Assembly (NCBI GenBank): GCA_027487685.1
Contig: JAIYDC010000133.1
Span: 1-64,000 of the forward strand
From: Pseudomonadota bacterium
Lineage (GTDB): Bacteria; Bdellovibrionota; Bacteriovoracia; Bacteriovoracales; Bacteriovoracaceae
Length of the DNA stretch: 64,000 nucleotides
Direction: 5' to 3'
This document shows positions 17,332-26,627 of this stretch, one piece after another (position 1 is the stretch's first letter; each line of letters begins with the position of its first letter). The position numbers were made by a program, and so were the translations under genes. A model generated the notes under the pieces. The model searched no databases. It was given only the letters and a program-made list of their open reading frames with translations, and was not told the origin of the DNA.

Positions 17332-18366
17332 CGAGCGAAGTTCCGCCAGCCGCGCCCACCCGATGACCGCCGACGGGGCAGTAAGGAAAAAGACCTCGAA
17401 GCGTGTATCTCCTGGAGAGAGGTAAAAAAGCCCAGGGACTTTTTCCACTCGTCTCTGGATGAAGGAGAAAACATCGAGGACCTTTGGCGGCCGAACCAGA
17501 AAAAAAAGTGACCATGTGTCATCGCCGGCGAAGCGCTTCGAGAGAAGCCAGGCCATCAGTCCCATCGTTTTTCGATAATTAATCTCAGTAATAGTCCTAA
17601 TGAGGGATTTACCCTGACTGACGAAGCTGAAAGAATCCACGCTGTAACCGCCTCCAACACCCTCCTCTGAAACAAAGTCTCGGATGAGTGCAAATTCACG
17701 AAGAAATTGTGCCCAGCATTCACTCTCGTGCTCTGAGAAAAAACTCAGTGAAGCCACTGTAGGGTTTCGGAGATCAGAGAAGAGAGTCCCCTTATACTGG
17801 AAGCGCGCATCGACAAGATTCTGGTAGCAGATGACCTCGTCTGGAGAAAGGACGTAGTGAGAAAAGTCCCGATGACGTTCCAAGAGTGGCTCAGCGATGA
17901 GTCTTCCGGAGCGTGCGAGGATCTGAGAGAGAGCTTCAAGAGGGGTCCCTGGGGACCAAATGTGGAAGTTCTGGCCCGACATTCCGTAGGGTGATTTTAA
18001 AAGATACCGAGTTACGGGTTGAGGATGAAAATCCTCTGCGACTGACACAAGAGTTGTATCCGGTGAGAAAGGGATGATAACTTCCTTCGAGTTGAGGCGC
18101 TGCTCTTTTGGGAGGTCGGTAAGTGGGCCCCACCAATTTTCTACGACACCATCTAGGGTCACCTCGGGAGTTCTTCCCGTCAGCTCTTCTACGTGCCGGA
18201 GATATTCCGGAGCATAAGATTTTTGGGAATACAGTGGGCGCTCATCAAGAAAGAGAGCGAGAAATTCGATAGATTCATTAATAATCCGAGGCCCGGTCTT
18301 GCCACTAAAAAGGGCAATTTCGTAGTCAGCATTCACTCGAACCGCTTTCGAATCCGAAGACTTCAT
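17296..18366 (-). CDS. ATP-grasp-like enzyme of unknown substrate
   Basis: A 356-residue protein with an ATP-grasp layout: a nucleotide-binding lysine in YLLKSPYGMSGQNFHIW (Lys at about 124, with the Gly-rich loop), the linker LIAEPLLERHRDFSHYVL (Glu at about 159), and the Mg-binding segment VDSFSF ... ITEINYRKTMG (about 243-269), where E-x-N matches the metal site. ATP-grasp enzymes ligate a carboxylate to an amine or thiol. The substrate is not recognisable. Its ATG overlaps the TGA of the DUF455 gene (ATGA), so the two are translationally coupled, and both sit behind an RNA helicase gene. Confidence 0.7.
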   Translation of the reverse strand: MKSSDSKAVRVNADYEIALFSGKTGPRIINESIEFLALFLDERPLYSQKSYAPEYLRHVEELTGRTPEVTLDGVVENWWGPLTDLPKEQRLNSKEVIIPFSPDTTLVSVAEDFHPQPVTRYLLKSPYGMSGQNFHIWSPGTPLEALSQILARSGRLIAEPLLERHRDFSHYVLSPDEVICYQNLVDARFQYKGTLFSDLRNPTVASLSFFSEHESECWAQFLREFALIRDFVSEEGVGGGYSVDSFSFVSQGKSLIRTITEINYRKTMGLMAWLLSKRFAGDDTWSLFFLVRPPKVLDVFSFIQRRVEKVPGLFYLSPGDTRFEVFFLTAPSAVIGWARLAELRSLLPGCEFPVEV

Positions 18367-19208
18367 CAGTGCGAGCGCTTCGTCACTTTAAAAGGATCCT
18401 GAAAGGCCATAAGCTCAGTCACAAAGGCTTCATCCCCTACCGCTCGCCGACGAAGTTCAGGGTCGAAGTCTATCCCTCGCGCCCGGGCGGGTGTCAGGGG
18501 CCAAGGGAGAACACTCTGGTAATAACTCCAAAGATCCTTATCCTCCTTCCACCTCTTCATCCAATGGGCCCCAAACGCCACATGCGTGACTTCGTCGGCC
18601 AGGACGGTTTCGAGGATTCCGGCCGTTGTAGCATCATCATTTTTACGAAAGAGACGGGCATAGAACTGAGCGAAATCGAGGTTAGCGGCTTCAAAAGTGA
18701 GCGCCATCACTGCCGTATACTCGGCCGGAGTTGCAAGTTTTTCCATCTGCCGCCAGAAATAATCGTTAAGTGGAAAATCCCCGAAGTCGAATCCCAGCTC
18801 GCGGAGACGACCTACGTAGAGGCTTAGATGAATTTGCTCATCTTTAAGGGCGCTAAGGATGCCCTTTTTAAAGCGAATATCATCTTCGGTTTCGTGGGGA
18901 TAAATCAGCAGCGCAGTCGCCATCATTTCGATGGCGAGGAGTTCGTGATTAGCAAAACTGTGAAGAGCGATGGCCTTATTTTCTGGCACCATGAGGTGAT
19001 GAGACTTAGGGAACTTGATCTGCTTATCAGAGAAAGCAATCCGTCCCTGCCGACCCGGGTGAGGCGGAATCTTGTATGAAATCCTTCCGTTCCAATGAAC
19101 GGGTGCCTCAAGGAGCTTACTTTCCAGAGTTTCGCCCTCGAGAATCGAACGAGCGAAGTCATGGTAGCTAATCTTATCGGTGTTTTCTGAAGGCCTGAGC
19201 TGCATCAT
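18366..19208 (-). CDS. DUF455 ferritin-like di-iron protein
   Basis: A 280-residue four-helix-bundle protein of the DUF455 family (PF04305), whose fold resembles MiaE tRNA hydroxylase. Metal-ligand motifs are in place: SFANHELLAIEMMATAL, LKDEQIHLSLYVGRL, and LADEVTHVAFGAHWMKRW. The open frame extends upstream inside the helicase gene, but that part is Val/Arg-rich shadow sequence. The start is one of the Met codons at 19220, 19208 or 19205; I use 19208, which has GGAG about 12 bases upstream. It overlaps the helicase gene by about 35 bases and the ATP-grasp gene by ATGA. Known DUF455 proteins have no settled function. Confidence 0.8.
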   Translation of the reverse strand: MMQLRPSENTDKISYHDFARSILEGETLESKLLEAPVHWNGRISYKIPPHPGRQGRIAFSDKQIKFPKSHHLMVPENKAIALHSFANHELLAIEMMATALLIYPHETEDDIRFKKGILSALKDEQIHLSLYVGRLRELGFDFGDFPLNDYFWRQMEKLATPAEYTAVMALTFEAANLDFAQFYARLFRKNDDATTAGILETVLADEVTHVAFGAHWMKRWKEDKDLWSYYQSVLPWPLTPARARGIDFDPELRRRAVGDEAFVTELMAFQDPFKVTKRSH

Positions 19209-21963
19209 TTTTTTTACCATCTCCACCAGGTTTCGCTCCTCCAGAACGGCGGCGCTTGTTGCGCTTGCCCCCCTGACCAGGGCCACTGCCCGCACTACTA
19301 TTTCCTGAGCCCTGAGCTGGACTTCCCTCGGCCCGGCCTGGAGCTGGACGGTCACGGTTCTCATGACGTCGCCCTTGGTTCCGGTCATTCCGAGGGCCAC
19401 CACCCCGCCGGTCGCCTCGACCGCCAGGGCCATCACCAGGAGAAGCCTCTCGCGGAGGTCTGCGACTGAAGCGACGCTTGGAGAAGCACTCATCGCAGAT
19501 ATTAAAGCGAGCATTGGCCGGCATCTTACAGCTACAGTTCGAGCAAGTCTTACCGATCTTATCCGAAAGGAGCGCATTCAGGCGCTCAATAGCCTTCGAC
19601 TTGTTCTCAAGGAGCTGGTGCTCTTCGAACATGAAATTTTTCTGATCAAAGTGACGCGAGAGCCATTGGTAGAGTTCCACGCACTTGATAGAAGTCTCAA
19701 GATAGTCGATATTATCTGAGCTCTCATCAATCGGTTCGTTATAGATGCTCTGGCCACTCACGTAGTGATTCAGAATCCAAAGGTAATACTGAACGTGCTC
19801 GATGAGCCCAAGGTTTACCGGGGCGCAGGCGAAGCCAAAGATCTCAGAGTTAGACAACGTCCGATTTTCATCGGCGGCCTCGACCATCTCCGCAAGCTCG
19901 ATCATCTCTTTCATATCGACGCAGTAGAAGGGCTTCTCAAAGGTCATGGTATTAAAAAGGAGGAGGAATTCAGAGAGCTTGAGTGTTGGGAGCCCATGCA
20001 TATCCAGGGCATTATTCACAGAACTGAAGATGTCGAGGTCCGGACCGACCATCGCCTTTCCCTGCTGGCCAAGGTGATAGCTCAGGGCCTCTTGGAGAAT
20101 CCCCAGACCACCTTCCACCCGATTGAGCGTCGTCACTTCTCCCACGGGAAAGCGGTTAAAGCGCCCGGCACGGCCTGCGATCTGCTTGATCTCCGAAAAA
20201 GAAAGTTGGTTCTCTTTATTATCGACGAACTTTGAGAGGGTCGAGAAAACGATTCGTTTAACGGGAAGATTCATTCCCATCGCGATGGCGTCTGTGGAAA
20301 CCATAATGTCGGTTTCGCCCTCATCGAACTTCCGCGCCTGCTCACGACGGACCTCCGGTGAGAGGCGACCATAGACGATGGAAACCTTGAAATCAAGCTC
20401 CTCCAGATCCGCCTTGTATTTCAGAGCGTTCCGACGAGAGAAAACAATCAAGGCATCATTTTTCTGGAGTTCGGTCAGCGGAATCTGGTGCTTTAAGACA
20501 TGCAGCTCGGTCATCCGATTATACTCTCGGACTTCAAGGGTATCTCCACAGAGTGCAAGAATTTTCTTAACGAGCTCAAGGACCGAGTGATCACCGCAGA
20601 TGTGAACCTCGTCGGCCTGGATGTTCACCAGGGCCCGGGTCCAGGCCCAACCACGTTGCGGATCAGTGAGCATCTGAATCTCGTCAATCACGCAGCAGTC
20701 AAAGTGAGTCTGAAGCTTCGCCATTTCAATGGTCGAAGAAAAATGAGTGGAGTTGGGAATTTCTACAACTTCTTCACCCGTAAGAAGAGTGGTTGGAACA
20801 CCCTTGTTATTCATAGTATCGAAAAGCTCAGACGCCAGAAGTCGGAGTGGCGCCAGGTAGCACCCCTTCGGCGCCTTACAGAGGGCCTCGATGGCGTGGT
20901 AGGTCTTTCCTGAATTCGTCGGTCCCATGTGGTAGACGATTTTTCGGTTCATCCGACGAGCATCGGCGTGGAGCCAGAACTGCCCCAGGTATTCCCGGAG
21001 AATTCCTGAAGATACGTCCTTTCGTTTCAGCGCAAGGATAGCCGAAGTAAAGCGTTCGAATTCTTTTCTAAGAAACTCTTCTCCCTTCCAGATATTTGTC
21101 TCAAGCTGAAGGTAGAACCGCTCGTATTCTCCCTGGGCAACGAGTTCCGGCTTAAGACCCCGTTCCACGAGGAGCGTATTGAAGAAGACGCTCAGCTTCT
21201 CCTTATAAACTTTACCTAAATCAGATTTGGGACCAAACTTGGTGCGAAAATAGGCCTTAACTTCGGTTTCAAGTTTATTCACGGAAGAGCGCTTGAGCTT
21301 GTTCCGCATCTGATGAAAGTTTTTATCCAGATTTTTTTTAAGATCGAAGACTGCGTTTGAAATATCGCCAATCTTGCGAACGAGGACCCAGTCATGAAGC
21401 TTCTCTTCGGCCTTATCGATGATCGATGTTTGTGCAGCGTAGACCGCTTCACGAACCTGAGTCCGATAATCCCCGAGGCACTGGACGCACTGACAATCAA
21501 GATCCTTGTCCACGAGTTTCATGTCGAAATTAGTCTTCAGGAGTTCCTGAGTCTTGACGTGACCGACACTCTTATGTTCGACCCAGGCCTTATAGGTGTC
21601 CTGGTATGACGAAACAAGTTCGGTACTAAAACTTCCTTCGACAAGCATTGGGTATGTTGTTGTGACCGGAAAGAGGTAGTCTTCGATTAAGCAAGTTTCA
21701 ACGATCGCCTCGCGGTCGAAAACTTCACGAACGCGACCAAAATTCTTCTCAAAGAGGGATTCTAGGGAGGGATGCAAATCGATCAAAGCGCGGGTCTCAA
21801 CAGCTATGAACTCAAGTGCCTGAAGAACTGCCTGAGATTGCTCAAGAGAACGGATACTGGGGGATGTATCGTCCCCCAGTATGCTCGTTGTTAAAAGTGC
21901 TTTACGTGATGTTTCTAGATTAGTGCGGATTTCCTGGTACAGAGACCGTAATTCATTACTCAA
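19174..21963 (-). CDS. SUV3-like ATP-dependent RNA helicase with C-terminal zinc ribbon and RG-rich tail
   Basis: A 929-residue superfamily 2 helicase of the SUV3/SUPV3L1 group, which in mitochondria unwinds RNA for degradation. Motif I is HMGPTNSGKT (345-354), motif II is DEIQ (427-430), motif III-like ICGDHSVLELV follows, and motif VI is QIAGRAGRFNR (near 590), all SUV3-like. An N-terminal region of about 340 residues holds a CQCVQC cluster (157-162). The C-terminus has a four-Cys zinc ribbon (CSNCSCKM ... CDECF) and about 80 basic Gly/Arg-rich residues, probably RNA binding. Bacterial members are sporadic. A perfect 11-bp hairpin lies 80-110 bases after the start codon. It is the first gene of a three-gene overlapping operon. 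Confidence 0.88.
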   Translation of the reverse strand: MSNELRSLYQEIRTNLETSRKALLTTSILGDDTSPSIRSLEQSQAVLQALEFIAVETRALIDLHPSLESLFEKNFGRVREVFDREAIVETCLIEDYLFPVTTTYPMLVEGSFSTELVSSYQDTYKAWVEHKSVGHVKTQELLKTNFDMKLVDKDLDCQCVQCLGDYRTQVREAVYAAQTSIIDKAEEKLHDWVLVRKIGDISNAVFDLKKNLDKNFHQMRNKLKRSSVNKLETEVKAYFRTKFGPKSDLGKVYKEKLSVFFNTLLVERGLKPELVAQGEYERFYLQLETNIWKGEEFLRKEFERFTSAILALKRKDVSSGILREYLGQFWLHADARRMNRKIVYHMGPTNSGKTYHAIEALCKAPKGCYLAPLRLLASELFDTMNNKGVPTTLLTGEEVVEIPNSTHFSSTIEMAKLQTHFDCCVIDEIQMLTDPQRGWAWTRALVNIQADEVHICGDHSVLELVKKILALCGDTLEVREYNRMTELHVLKHQIPLTELQKNDALIVFSRRNALKYKADLEELDFKVSIVYGRLSPEVRREQARKFDEGETDIMVSTDAIAMGMNLPVKRIVFSTLSKFVDNKENQLSFSEIKQIAGRAGRFNRFPVGEVTTLNRVEGGLGILQEALSYHLGQQGKAMVGPDLDIFSSVNNALDMHGLPTLKLSEFLLLFNTMTFEKPFYCVDMKEMIELAEMVEAADENRTLSNSEIFGFACAPVNLGLIEHVQYYLWILNHYVSGQSIYNEPIDESSDNIDYLETSIKCVELYQWLSRHFDQKNFMFEEHQLLENKSKAIERLNALLSDKIGKTCSNCSCKMPANARFNICDECFSKRRFSRRPPREASPGDGPGGRGDRRGGGPRNDRNQGRRHENRDRPAPGRAEGSPAQGSGNSSAGSGPGQGGKRNKRRRSGGAKPGGDGKKNDAAQAFRKHR
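21854..21882 (-). promoter_or_regulatory. Perfect 11-bp hairpin in the 5' coding region of the SUV3-like helicase
   Basis: Arms ATACTGGGGGA (21854-21864) and TCCCCCAGTAT (21872-21882) are exact reverse complements around a 7-base loop, within codons 28-37 of the helicase mRNA. No T-run follows on either strand, so it is not an intrinsic terminator. A structural mRNA role is possible but unproven. Confidence 0.45.
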
Positions 21964-21980
21964 AATTTTTTATCTTCCTG

Positions 21981-23168
21981 TTAGTTCGCTAATTCCACTA
22001 CGAAAGACGTAGCTAGCTTAGCAAACTTAACAGAGTGCTGTGCGTTACCGCCAGCAGTTTCTAATGTATCACGACCCGTATGGATACTACCGTTGATATC
22101 TTCCATGTTGGATTCAAAAGGCATAGACGCCGGGTAACCGTTAGCAGTCCAAGAAGCGTGATCCGAGCAGCCATAACCACAGCGAGAATAACCCCATGGA
22201 ACCTTCACGTACTCATCAATGAGTCTGCCCAAAAACTCATTCTGAGCAGCATTCGTAAAATCTGACATCATGACAATGTCCTTATCCACAGTTCCTTTGA
22301 AGAGAGTCATATCTAGCTGCATGACACCGACGACTTTCGCGGCTTTTTGCTTATAACTTGCAGCGATCTCTTTTGATCCGAGAAGACCAACCTCTTCTGC
22401 GGCGTAGCCCATAAACTGGACCGTTCTCTTCGGCTTAAAGTTGGCGTCCATAAGGATGCGAATCGTTTCCGTGATTGTTGCAATCCCAGAGGCGTTATCA
22501 TCAGCACCCGGAGCACGACTGTTGGCACCACCGAACATGCCCGCGATGGAGTCCGCGTGGCCGCCCACCACAACTATTTCATCTGGACGCTCCGAACCCG
22601 TGATCGTCATGACGATCGAGGCCTGTGGCCACTTAGGGTGCTTCAGGAGCTCCACTGTGACGTCGTTACGGCGACGAGCAAGATTGGCCCATGTATCTCG
22701 GATAAACTCAGATGATTTAACACCGGTGTCGGACTTATAGTGGCGGGTATTAAATGCCGTGAGCTTCTCAATCATCGCGCGGATGGAAGCTTCTTCAACC
22801 CGTGCCACCACTGGCGCAGTGAAGGCCTGCTGGTCGATGGCATAATCACTGAAGATTGCGCGCTTTGCAAAATGAAGGTCTCCCTGAGAATTTAACGCCT
22901 CCATGGCCTCCTCACGGGAGTCATGCTGAATGAAACCACCGCACCGGTGAAGCTCGTGGTGGATCACGTCGGAGAGCTGTTCGACTTCCCGGGCCGAAAG
23001 GTTCACGACAGTTGCGCCTTCGGCCGAGTAGACCGCTTGTACGGATTTATTGAGCTTGGGACGGATTTTGGCCAGCACCTGATTGTCGACAGTCACCCAA
23101 TGGGAGTTGGGACTAGCAAAAGCTGTGGCCGAGAGAGAAAGTACCATCAATCCAAATATCTTTTTCAT
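21981..23168 (-). CDS. Secreted M28-family zinc aminopeptidase
   Basis: A 395-residue exported protease similar in layout to Vibrio leucyl aminopeptidase. The signal peptide is residues 1-18 (MKKIFGLMVLSLSATAFA). The M28 catalytic domain shows all five zinc-ligand segments: VVGGHADSI (His), GADDNASG (Asp bridging both zincs), YAAEEVGLLGS (catalytic Glu and Glu ligand), VMQLDM (Asp) and GCSDHASW (His). The N-terminal 110 residues look like a propeptide. It probably trims amino-terminal residues from peptides outside the inner membrane, which fits with the Opp peptide importer. The gene stands alone; the region upstream is shared with the divergent gene at 23291. Confidence 0.9.
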   Translation of the reverse strand: MKKIFGLMVLSLSATAFASPNSHWVTVDNQVLAKIRPKLNKSVQAVYSAEGATVVNLSAREVEQLSDVIHHELHRCGGFIQHDSREEAMEALNSQGDLHFAKRAIFSDYAIDQQAFTAPVVARVEEASIRAMIEKLTAFNTRHYKSDTGVKSSEFIRDTWANLARRRNDVTVELLKHPKWPQASIVMTITGSERPDEIVVVGGHADSIAGMFGGANSRAPGADDNASGIATITETIRILMDANFKPKRTVQFMGYAAEEVGLLGSKEIAASYKQKAAKVVGVMQLDMTLFKGTVDKDIVMMSDFTNAAQNEFLGRLIDEYVKVPWGYSRCGYGCSDHASWTANGYPASMPFESNMEDINGSIHTGRDTLETAGGNAQHSVKFAKLATSFVVELAN

Positions 23169-23230
23169 TTTTTTCCATCCTTGCTACAAAAATGATTGAT
23201 ACAATTAACACATAGATTAATCTTGAACGG

Positions 23231-23254
23231 AAGGTAAGTTCTATGACTTTACCT
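23231..23254. promoter_or_regulatory. Imperfect inverted repeat in a divergent promoter region
   Basis: AAGGTAAGT (23231-23239) and ACTTTACCTT (23246-23255) pair with one bulged base around a 6-base loop, between the divergent aminopeptidase and nitronate monooxygenase genes. It may be an operator. No poly-T follows it. Confidence 0.3.
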
Positions 23255-23290
23255 TACAAGAATCGGCCCACTTAGCGCACGAGGAGAATC

Positions 23291-24277
23291 ATGAAAACCG
23301 CTCTGACGGAAATGCTAGGGATAGAATTACCAATCATTATGGCGCCGATGTTTCTTGTGACCAACACAGAGATGATCGTTTCGGCAGCAGAGTGCGGGAT
23401 CGCCGGCTGCATTCCCGCCCTTAACTTTAGGACCATAGAGGATCTGGAGACGGGAATAAAAGAGATTAAGTCGCGCACCAAGAAGCCTTTCGGTGTGAAC
23501 CTCATTGTGAATAAATCCAATGTCCTGGCCCGAAAGCAACTCTTCAAGTGCCTTGATCTCGGCGTCTCATTCTTCATCACCTCTCTGGGTTCACCTGAGG
23601 AAGTGATAAAGGAGTCTCGGAAGCATGGGGTCCGCGTGTTCTGCGACGTGATTGAGGAGACCTACGCTAAAAAAGTTGAGGCCCTCGGAGCTGACGGAGT
23701 TATTGCCGTTAACTCCGGCGCTGGAGGTCATCGCGGGAATCTCCCCGCTTCCATCTTGGTTCCCGCTCTTAAGGCCACATGTAAAATCCCGGTCATCTCC
23801 GCCGGCGGTGTCGGAAACGGCGCTGGTATTCTCTCCATGCTGGCCCTCGGGGCCGATGGCCTCTCTATAGGCTCGCCTTTCATCGCTACGAACGAGGCTG
23901 GCGTTACGACAGAGTATAAGCAGGCCTGCATCGACTACGGCGCGGAAGATATCGTGGTGACGACGAAGCTCTCCGGTACTCCCTGCACCGTCATCAACAC
24001 CCCCTACGTGAAAAAGATCGGCACCGAACAGAACCTGGTCGAGGGGCTTTTGAACAAAAGTAAGCAACTTAAGAAGTACGCAAAGATGGTGACCTACTAC
24101 AAGGGCATGAAGCTGCTCGAAAAGGCGGCCTTCAGTGCTTCTTACAAGACCGTGTGGTGCGCTGGAAGCTCGATTGAATTCACGAAAAAGGTGGAACCGA
24201 TCGCCACCATCGTTGAGCGCTACAAGAATGAGCTGAATGAGGCCCGGATTCAACTCACACGGACGCTGGAGTCATAG
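23291..24277 (+). CDS. Nitronate monooxygenase / 2-nitropropane dioxygenase-like FMN enzyme
   Basis: A 328-residue TIM-barrel flavoprotein of the NPD/FabK family. Segments: LPIIMAPMFLVTN at the N-terminus, GADGVIAVNSGAGGHRG near residue 140 (catalytic His and FMN phosphate contacts), VISAGGVGNGAGILSMLALGADGLSIGSPFIAT near residue 178. Members oxidise nitronates or reduce enoyl-ACP (FabK), and the two cannot be separated here. AGGAG precedes the ATG. The next gene, a hotdog-fold thioesterase-like protein, starts immediately after the stop, which hints at a fatty-acyl rather than a nitronate role. Confidence 0.85.
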   Translation: MKTALTEMLGIELPIIMAPMFLVTNTEMIVSAAECGIAGCIPALNFRTIEDLETGIKEIKSRTKKPFGVNLIVNKSNVLARKQLFKCLDLGVSFFITSLGSPEEVIKESRKHGVRVFCDVIEETYAKKVEALGADGVIAVNSGAGGHRGNLPASILVPALKATCKIPVISAGGVGNGAGILSMLALGADGLSIGSPFIATNEAGVTTEYKQACIDYGAEDIVVTTKLSGTPCTVINTPYVKKIGTEQNLVEGLLNKSKQLKKYAKMVTYYKGMKLLEKAAFSASYKTVWCAGSSIEFTKKVEPIATIVERYKNELNEARIQLTRTLES

Positions 24278-24787
24278 ATGAAACTCATGTATAAGATGAT
24301 CGATAAGCTCCTCGCCAATCCAACGTCTCTCAATATTCTCGGTCTCGACAACATCCTACGGATTGGCATTCCATTCAATGCCCCTCATGGCTTTAAAATT
24401 TTAAAGCTAGGCCCTGATGAGGTCGTGGTGGCACTTCCGAATAGAAAGCTGAACCAAAACCATCTCGGAGGAGTCCATGCCTGCGCTATGGCGACAGTCG
24501 GGGAGTACGCCGCAGGGATGTCGCTCCTGACTTCCTTCGGTATCTCCCGCTACCGCCTGATCCTCGCCGAGCTTAACGTTCGCTATACGTACCAGGGACG
24601 CGTGGACCTCCAAGCGGTTTGCTCACTCCGACAAATCGACCAATCGTTAGTTGCTGCGGGTCTTGCCTCCGAGGGGAAGCACCTCCAGCGGCTCACGACC
24701 CTCATAAGAGACAAAGAGGGCAAAGAGGTCGCCGAAGTTGAGACCGTCTGGCAGCTCAAGCCTTGGGAACAAGTTAGGACAAAATAA
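24278..24787 (+). CDS. Hotdog-fold thioesterase-like protein (DUF4442)
   Basis: A 169-residue protein with the hotdog pattern of DUF4442/PaaI-like thioesterases: NAPHGFKILKLGPDEVVVALPNRKLNQNHLGGVHACAMATVGEYAAGM, with the N-x-x-G-x-x-H-A core at about residues 63-70, then FGISRYRLILAELNVRYTYQGRVDL. Probably acts on acyl-CoA or acyl-ACP. The ATG follows the upstream stop directly, so it is translated with the FMN enzyme. Its 3' end overlaps the convergent feoB by 14 bases. Confidence 0.75.
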   Translation: MKLMYKMIDKLLANPTSLNILGLDNILRIGIPFNAPHGFKILKLGPDEVVVALPNRKLNQNHLGGVHACAMATVGEYAAGMSLLTSFGISRYRLILAELNVRYTYQGRVDLQAVCSLRQIDQSLVAAGLASEGKHLQRLTTLIRDKEGKEVAEVETVWQLKPWEQVRTK

Positions 24788-26627
24788 TAACTAGCTGCCG
24801 CGCAAAAAAGGCGAAGAGGTAGGCCAGGGCCATGGTGTAGACCACCATGATAGAGGGCCAGCGCAAAGAATTTGTCTCTCGCTTCATGACGGCGAAGGTT
24901 GAGATACACTGAGGTGCAAACACAAACCAGATTAAGAGCGCAACCAAGGTGCCCAGGCCAAACTGCTGAGCTAGTGCCGTCGCCATATTCTGCTGATTCT
25001 CACCGTCCACTGCAAGGACCAGAGAGAGCGCACTCACGACAACCTCTCGGGCACCGATGCTCGGAATCAAAGCCGTTGTGATGCGCCAGTCGAAGCCCAG
25101 AGGTGCAAAAACAGGTTCAAAAAAGCGGCCTATATCGGCGGCGTAAGACTCCTCAATCTGAGTCACCCCATTCGTCTGGGGAAAAGTGACCAGCGCCCAG
25201 ATCACGATACTCACAGCAAGGATAATTCCTCCAGCCTTTTTGATGAAAATCGTCGCCTTGTTCTTCATCGTTAAAAGAAGGTTGCGTGCTTTTGGGATCC
25301 TATAAGGAGGAAGCTCCATCAGGAGCATCGAAGGAGAAGACTGAGGAAGAGTATTTTTAAAGATCAGGGAGACCATGAGGGCAGAGCAAAAACCCAGCAT
25401 ATAGAGGGCAAAGAGTGCGAGACCCGGAAGCCGAAGCCAAGGGAGACCTCCCACTGCGATGTCAGGGATGACAGCAGCGATCAGTATGGCATAAACCGGC
25501 AGGCGGGCCGAGCAAGTTGTTAGCGGAATCACCAGCATGGTTATCAACCGCTCCCGATGATTATCGATCACACGGGTCGCAAGGATCCCCGGGATAGCGC
25601 AAGCGTGGGACGACAAAAGCGGGATCACAGACTTACCCGGAAGACCAATCCGTCGCATAACAGAGTCCATGAGAAAAGCCGCGCGCCCCAGGTAACCGAC
25701 ATCTTCCAGGAACTGGATAAAGAAAAAAAGTAAAACGATCTGTGGCAAAAAAACCAGAACGCCGCCGACCCCGCTGATGATCCCATCCACCACCAAACTC
25801 CGAAGTAGCGGCTGGGAAATCGTCGCAGTGGCAAACTCTCCGGTCATCGCAAATCCGGCCTCGATGACATCCTGAAGTGGAGAGGCCCAGGTAAAGAGGG
25901 TTTGGAAGATAAGAATCAGCAAAAGAAAAAGTGTAACGATCCCCCAAAATGGATGAAGCACGAGGCGGTCGATGCGCTCAGAAAATGTATCTGCTTTAAG
26001 TTTAGAGATTGTGACTTCAGTGAGAAGGGCATCAATCTGGCGGAAAATCTTATTCACATAGGCCGGGGCCCTGAAGACTTTCTGCGAGTGCTCCGGGACT
26101 TTTAATTCATACTGCTGGCCACGTCCAAGCTCAGCAGTGATAGCGCGCACCAGATTGGCGACGCCGTCACCGCTGGCAGCACTGGTAGGCACGACAACCG
26201 CACTCAGGCGCTCAGCAAAGAGGTCAAGGTCGAGTTCAAAGCTTCTTTTCTTGGCCTCGTCCATGAGATTGAGAGCAATAACGAGCGGGTAACCGAGCTC
26301 CTTCAGCTGGAATGCCAAATAAAGGGACTTATCAAGATTCGTAGCATCCAGGACGAGAACAAAGAGATCGGCCGAGGCTTCTCGCTCCTTTTTCAAGAGA
26401 AAGTCCTTTGTTACCTTCTCGTCCAGCGTCGTCGCGTCAAGGGAGTAGATACCAGGAAGATCGATGACCTCCAAGACGCGCACACCGTTATCACTCACCC
26501 AACCAGTCTTTTTCTCGACGGTTACCCCAGGGAAATTGGCGACACGCTGAAAACTTCCGGTCAGCTTATTAAAAAGAGCAGTTTTCCCCACGTTCGGCAT
26601 TCCGACCAAGGCGATTCGAGGAATCAC
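24774..26627 (-). CDS. feoB: Ferrous iron transporter FeoB
   Basis: Inner-membrane Fe(II) transporter, 617 residues, a compact FeoB compared with 773 in E. coli. The N-terminal GTPase domain shows G1 GMPNVGKT (9-16), the G2-like FPGVTVEKK, G3 DLPGIYSL and G4 NLMD. The membrane part includes Gate motifs: SVIPLLSSHACAIPGILATRVI with the conserved Cys, and GAREVVVSALS and a CISTFAVMKRET segment near the C-terminus. It is translationally coupled to feoA (ATGA overlap at 26624-26627). A perfect palindrome in front of feoA probably controls both genes. Confidence 0.95.
   Translation of the reverse strand: MIPRIALVGMPNVGKTALFNKLTGSFQRVANFPGVTVEKKTGWVSDNGVRVLEVIDLPGIYSLDATTLDEKVTKDFLLKKEREASADLFVLVLDATNLDKSLYLAFQLKELGYPLVIALNLMDEAKKRSFELDLDLFAERLSAVVVPTSAASGDGVANLVRAITAELGRGQQYELKVPEHSQKVFRAPAYVNKIFRQIDALLTEVTISKLKADTFSERIDRLVLHPFWGIVTLFLLLILIFQTLFTWASPLQDVIEAGFAMTGEFATATISQPLLRSLVVDGIISGVGGVLVFLPQIVLLFFFIQFLEDVGYLGRAAFLMDSVMRRIGLPGKSVIPLLSSHACAIPGILATRVIDNHRERLITMLVIPLTTCSARLPVYAILIAAVIPDIAVGGLPWLRLPGLALFALYMLGFCSALMVSLIFKNTLPQSSPSMLLMELPPYRIPKARNLLLTMKNKATIFIKKAGGIILAVSIVIWALVTFPQTNGVTQIEESYAADIGRFFEPVFAPLGFDWRITTALIPSIGAREVVVSALSLVLAVDGENQQNMATALAQQFGLGTLVALLIWFVFAPQCISTFAVMKRETNSLRWPSIMVVYTMALAYLFAFFARQLVIILS

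Noticed and set aside
19209-19577. N-terminal extension of the DUF455 frame
   Set aside because: The extra 120 residues are in another frame of the helicase tail, rich in V, R and A, with no family similarity; the family starts near 19208.
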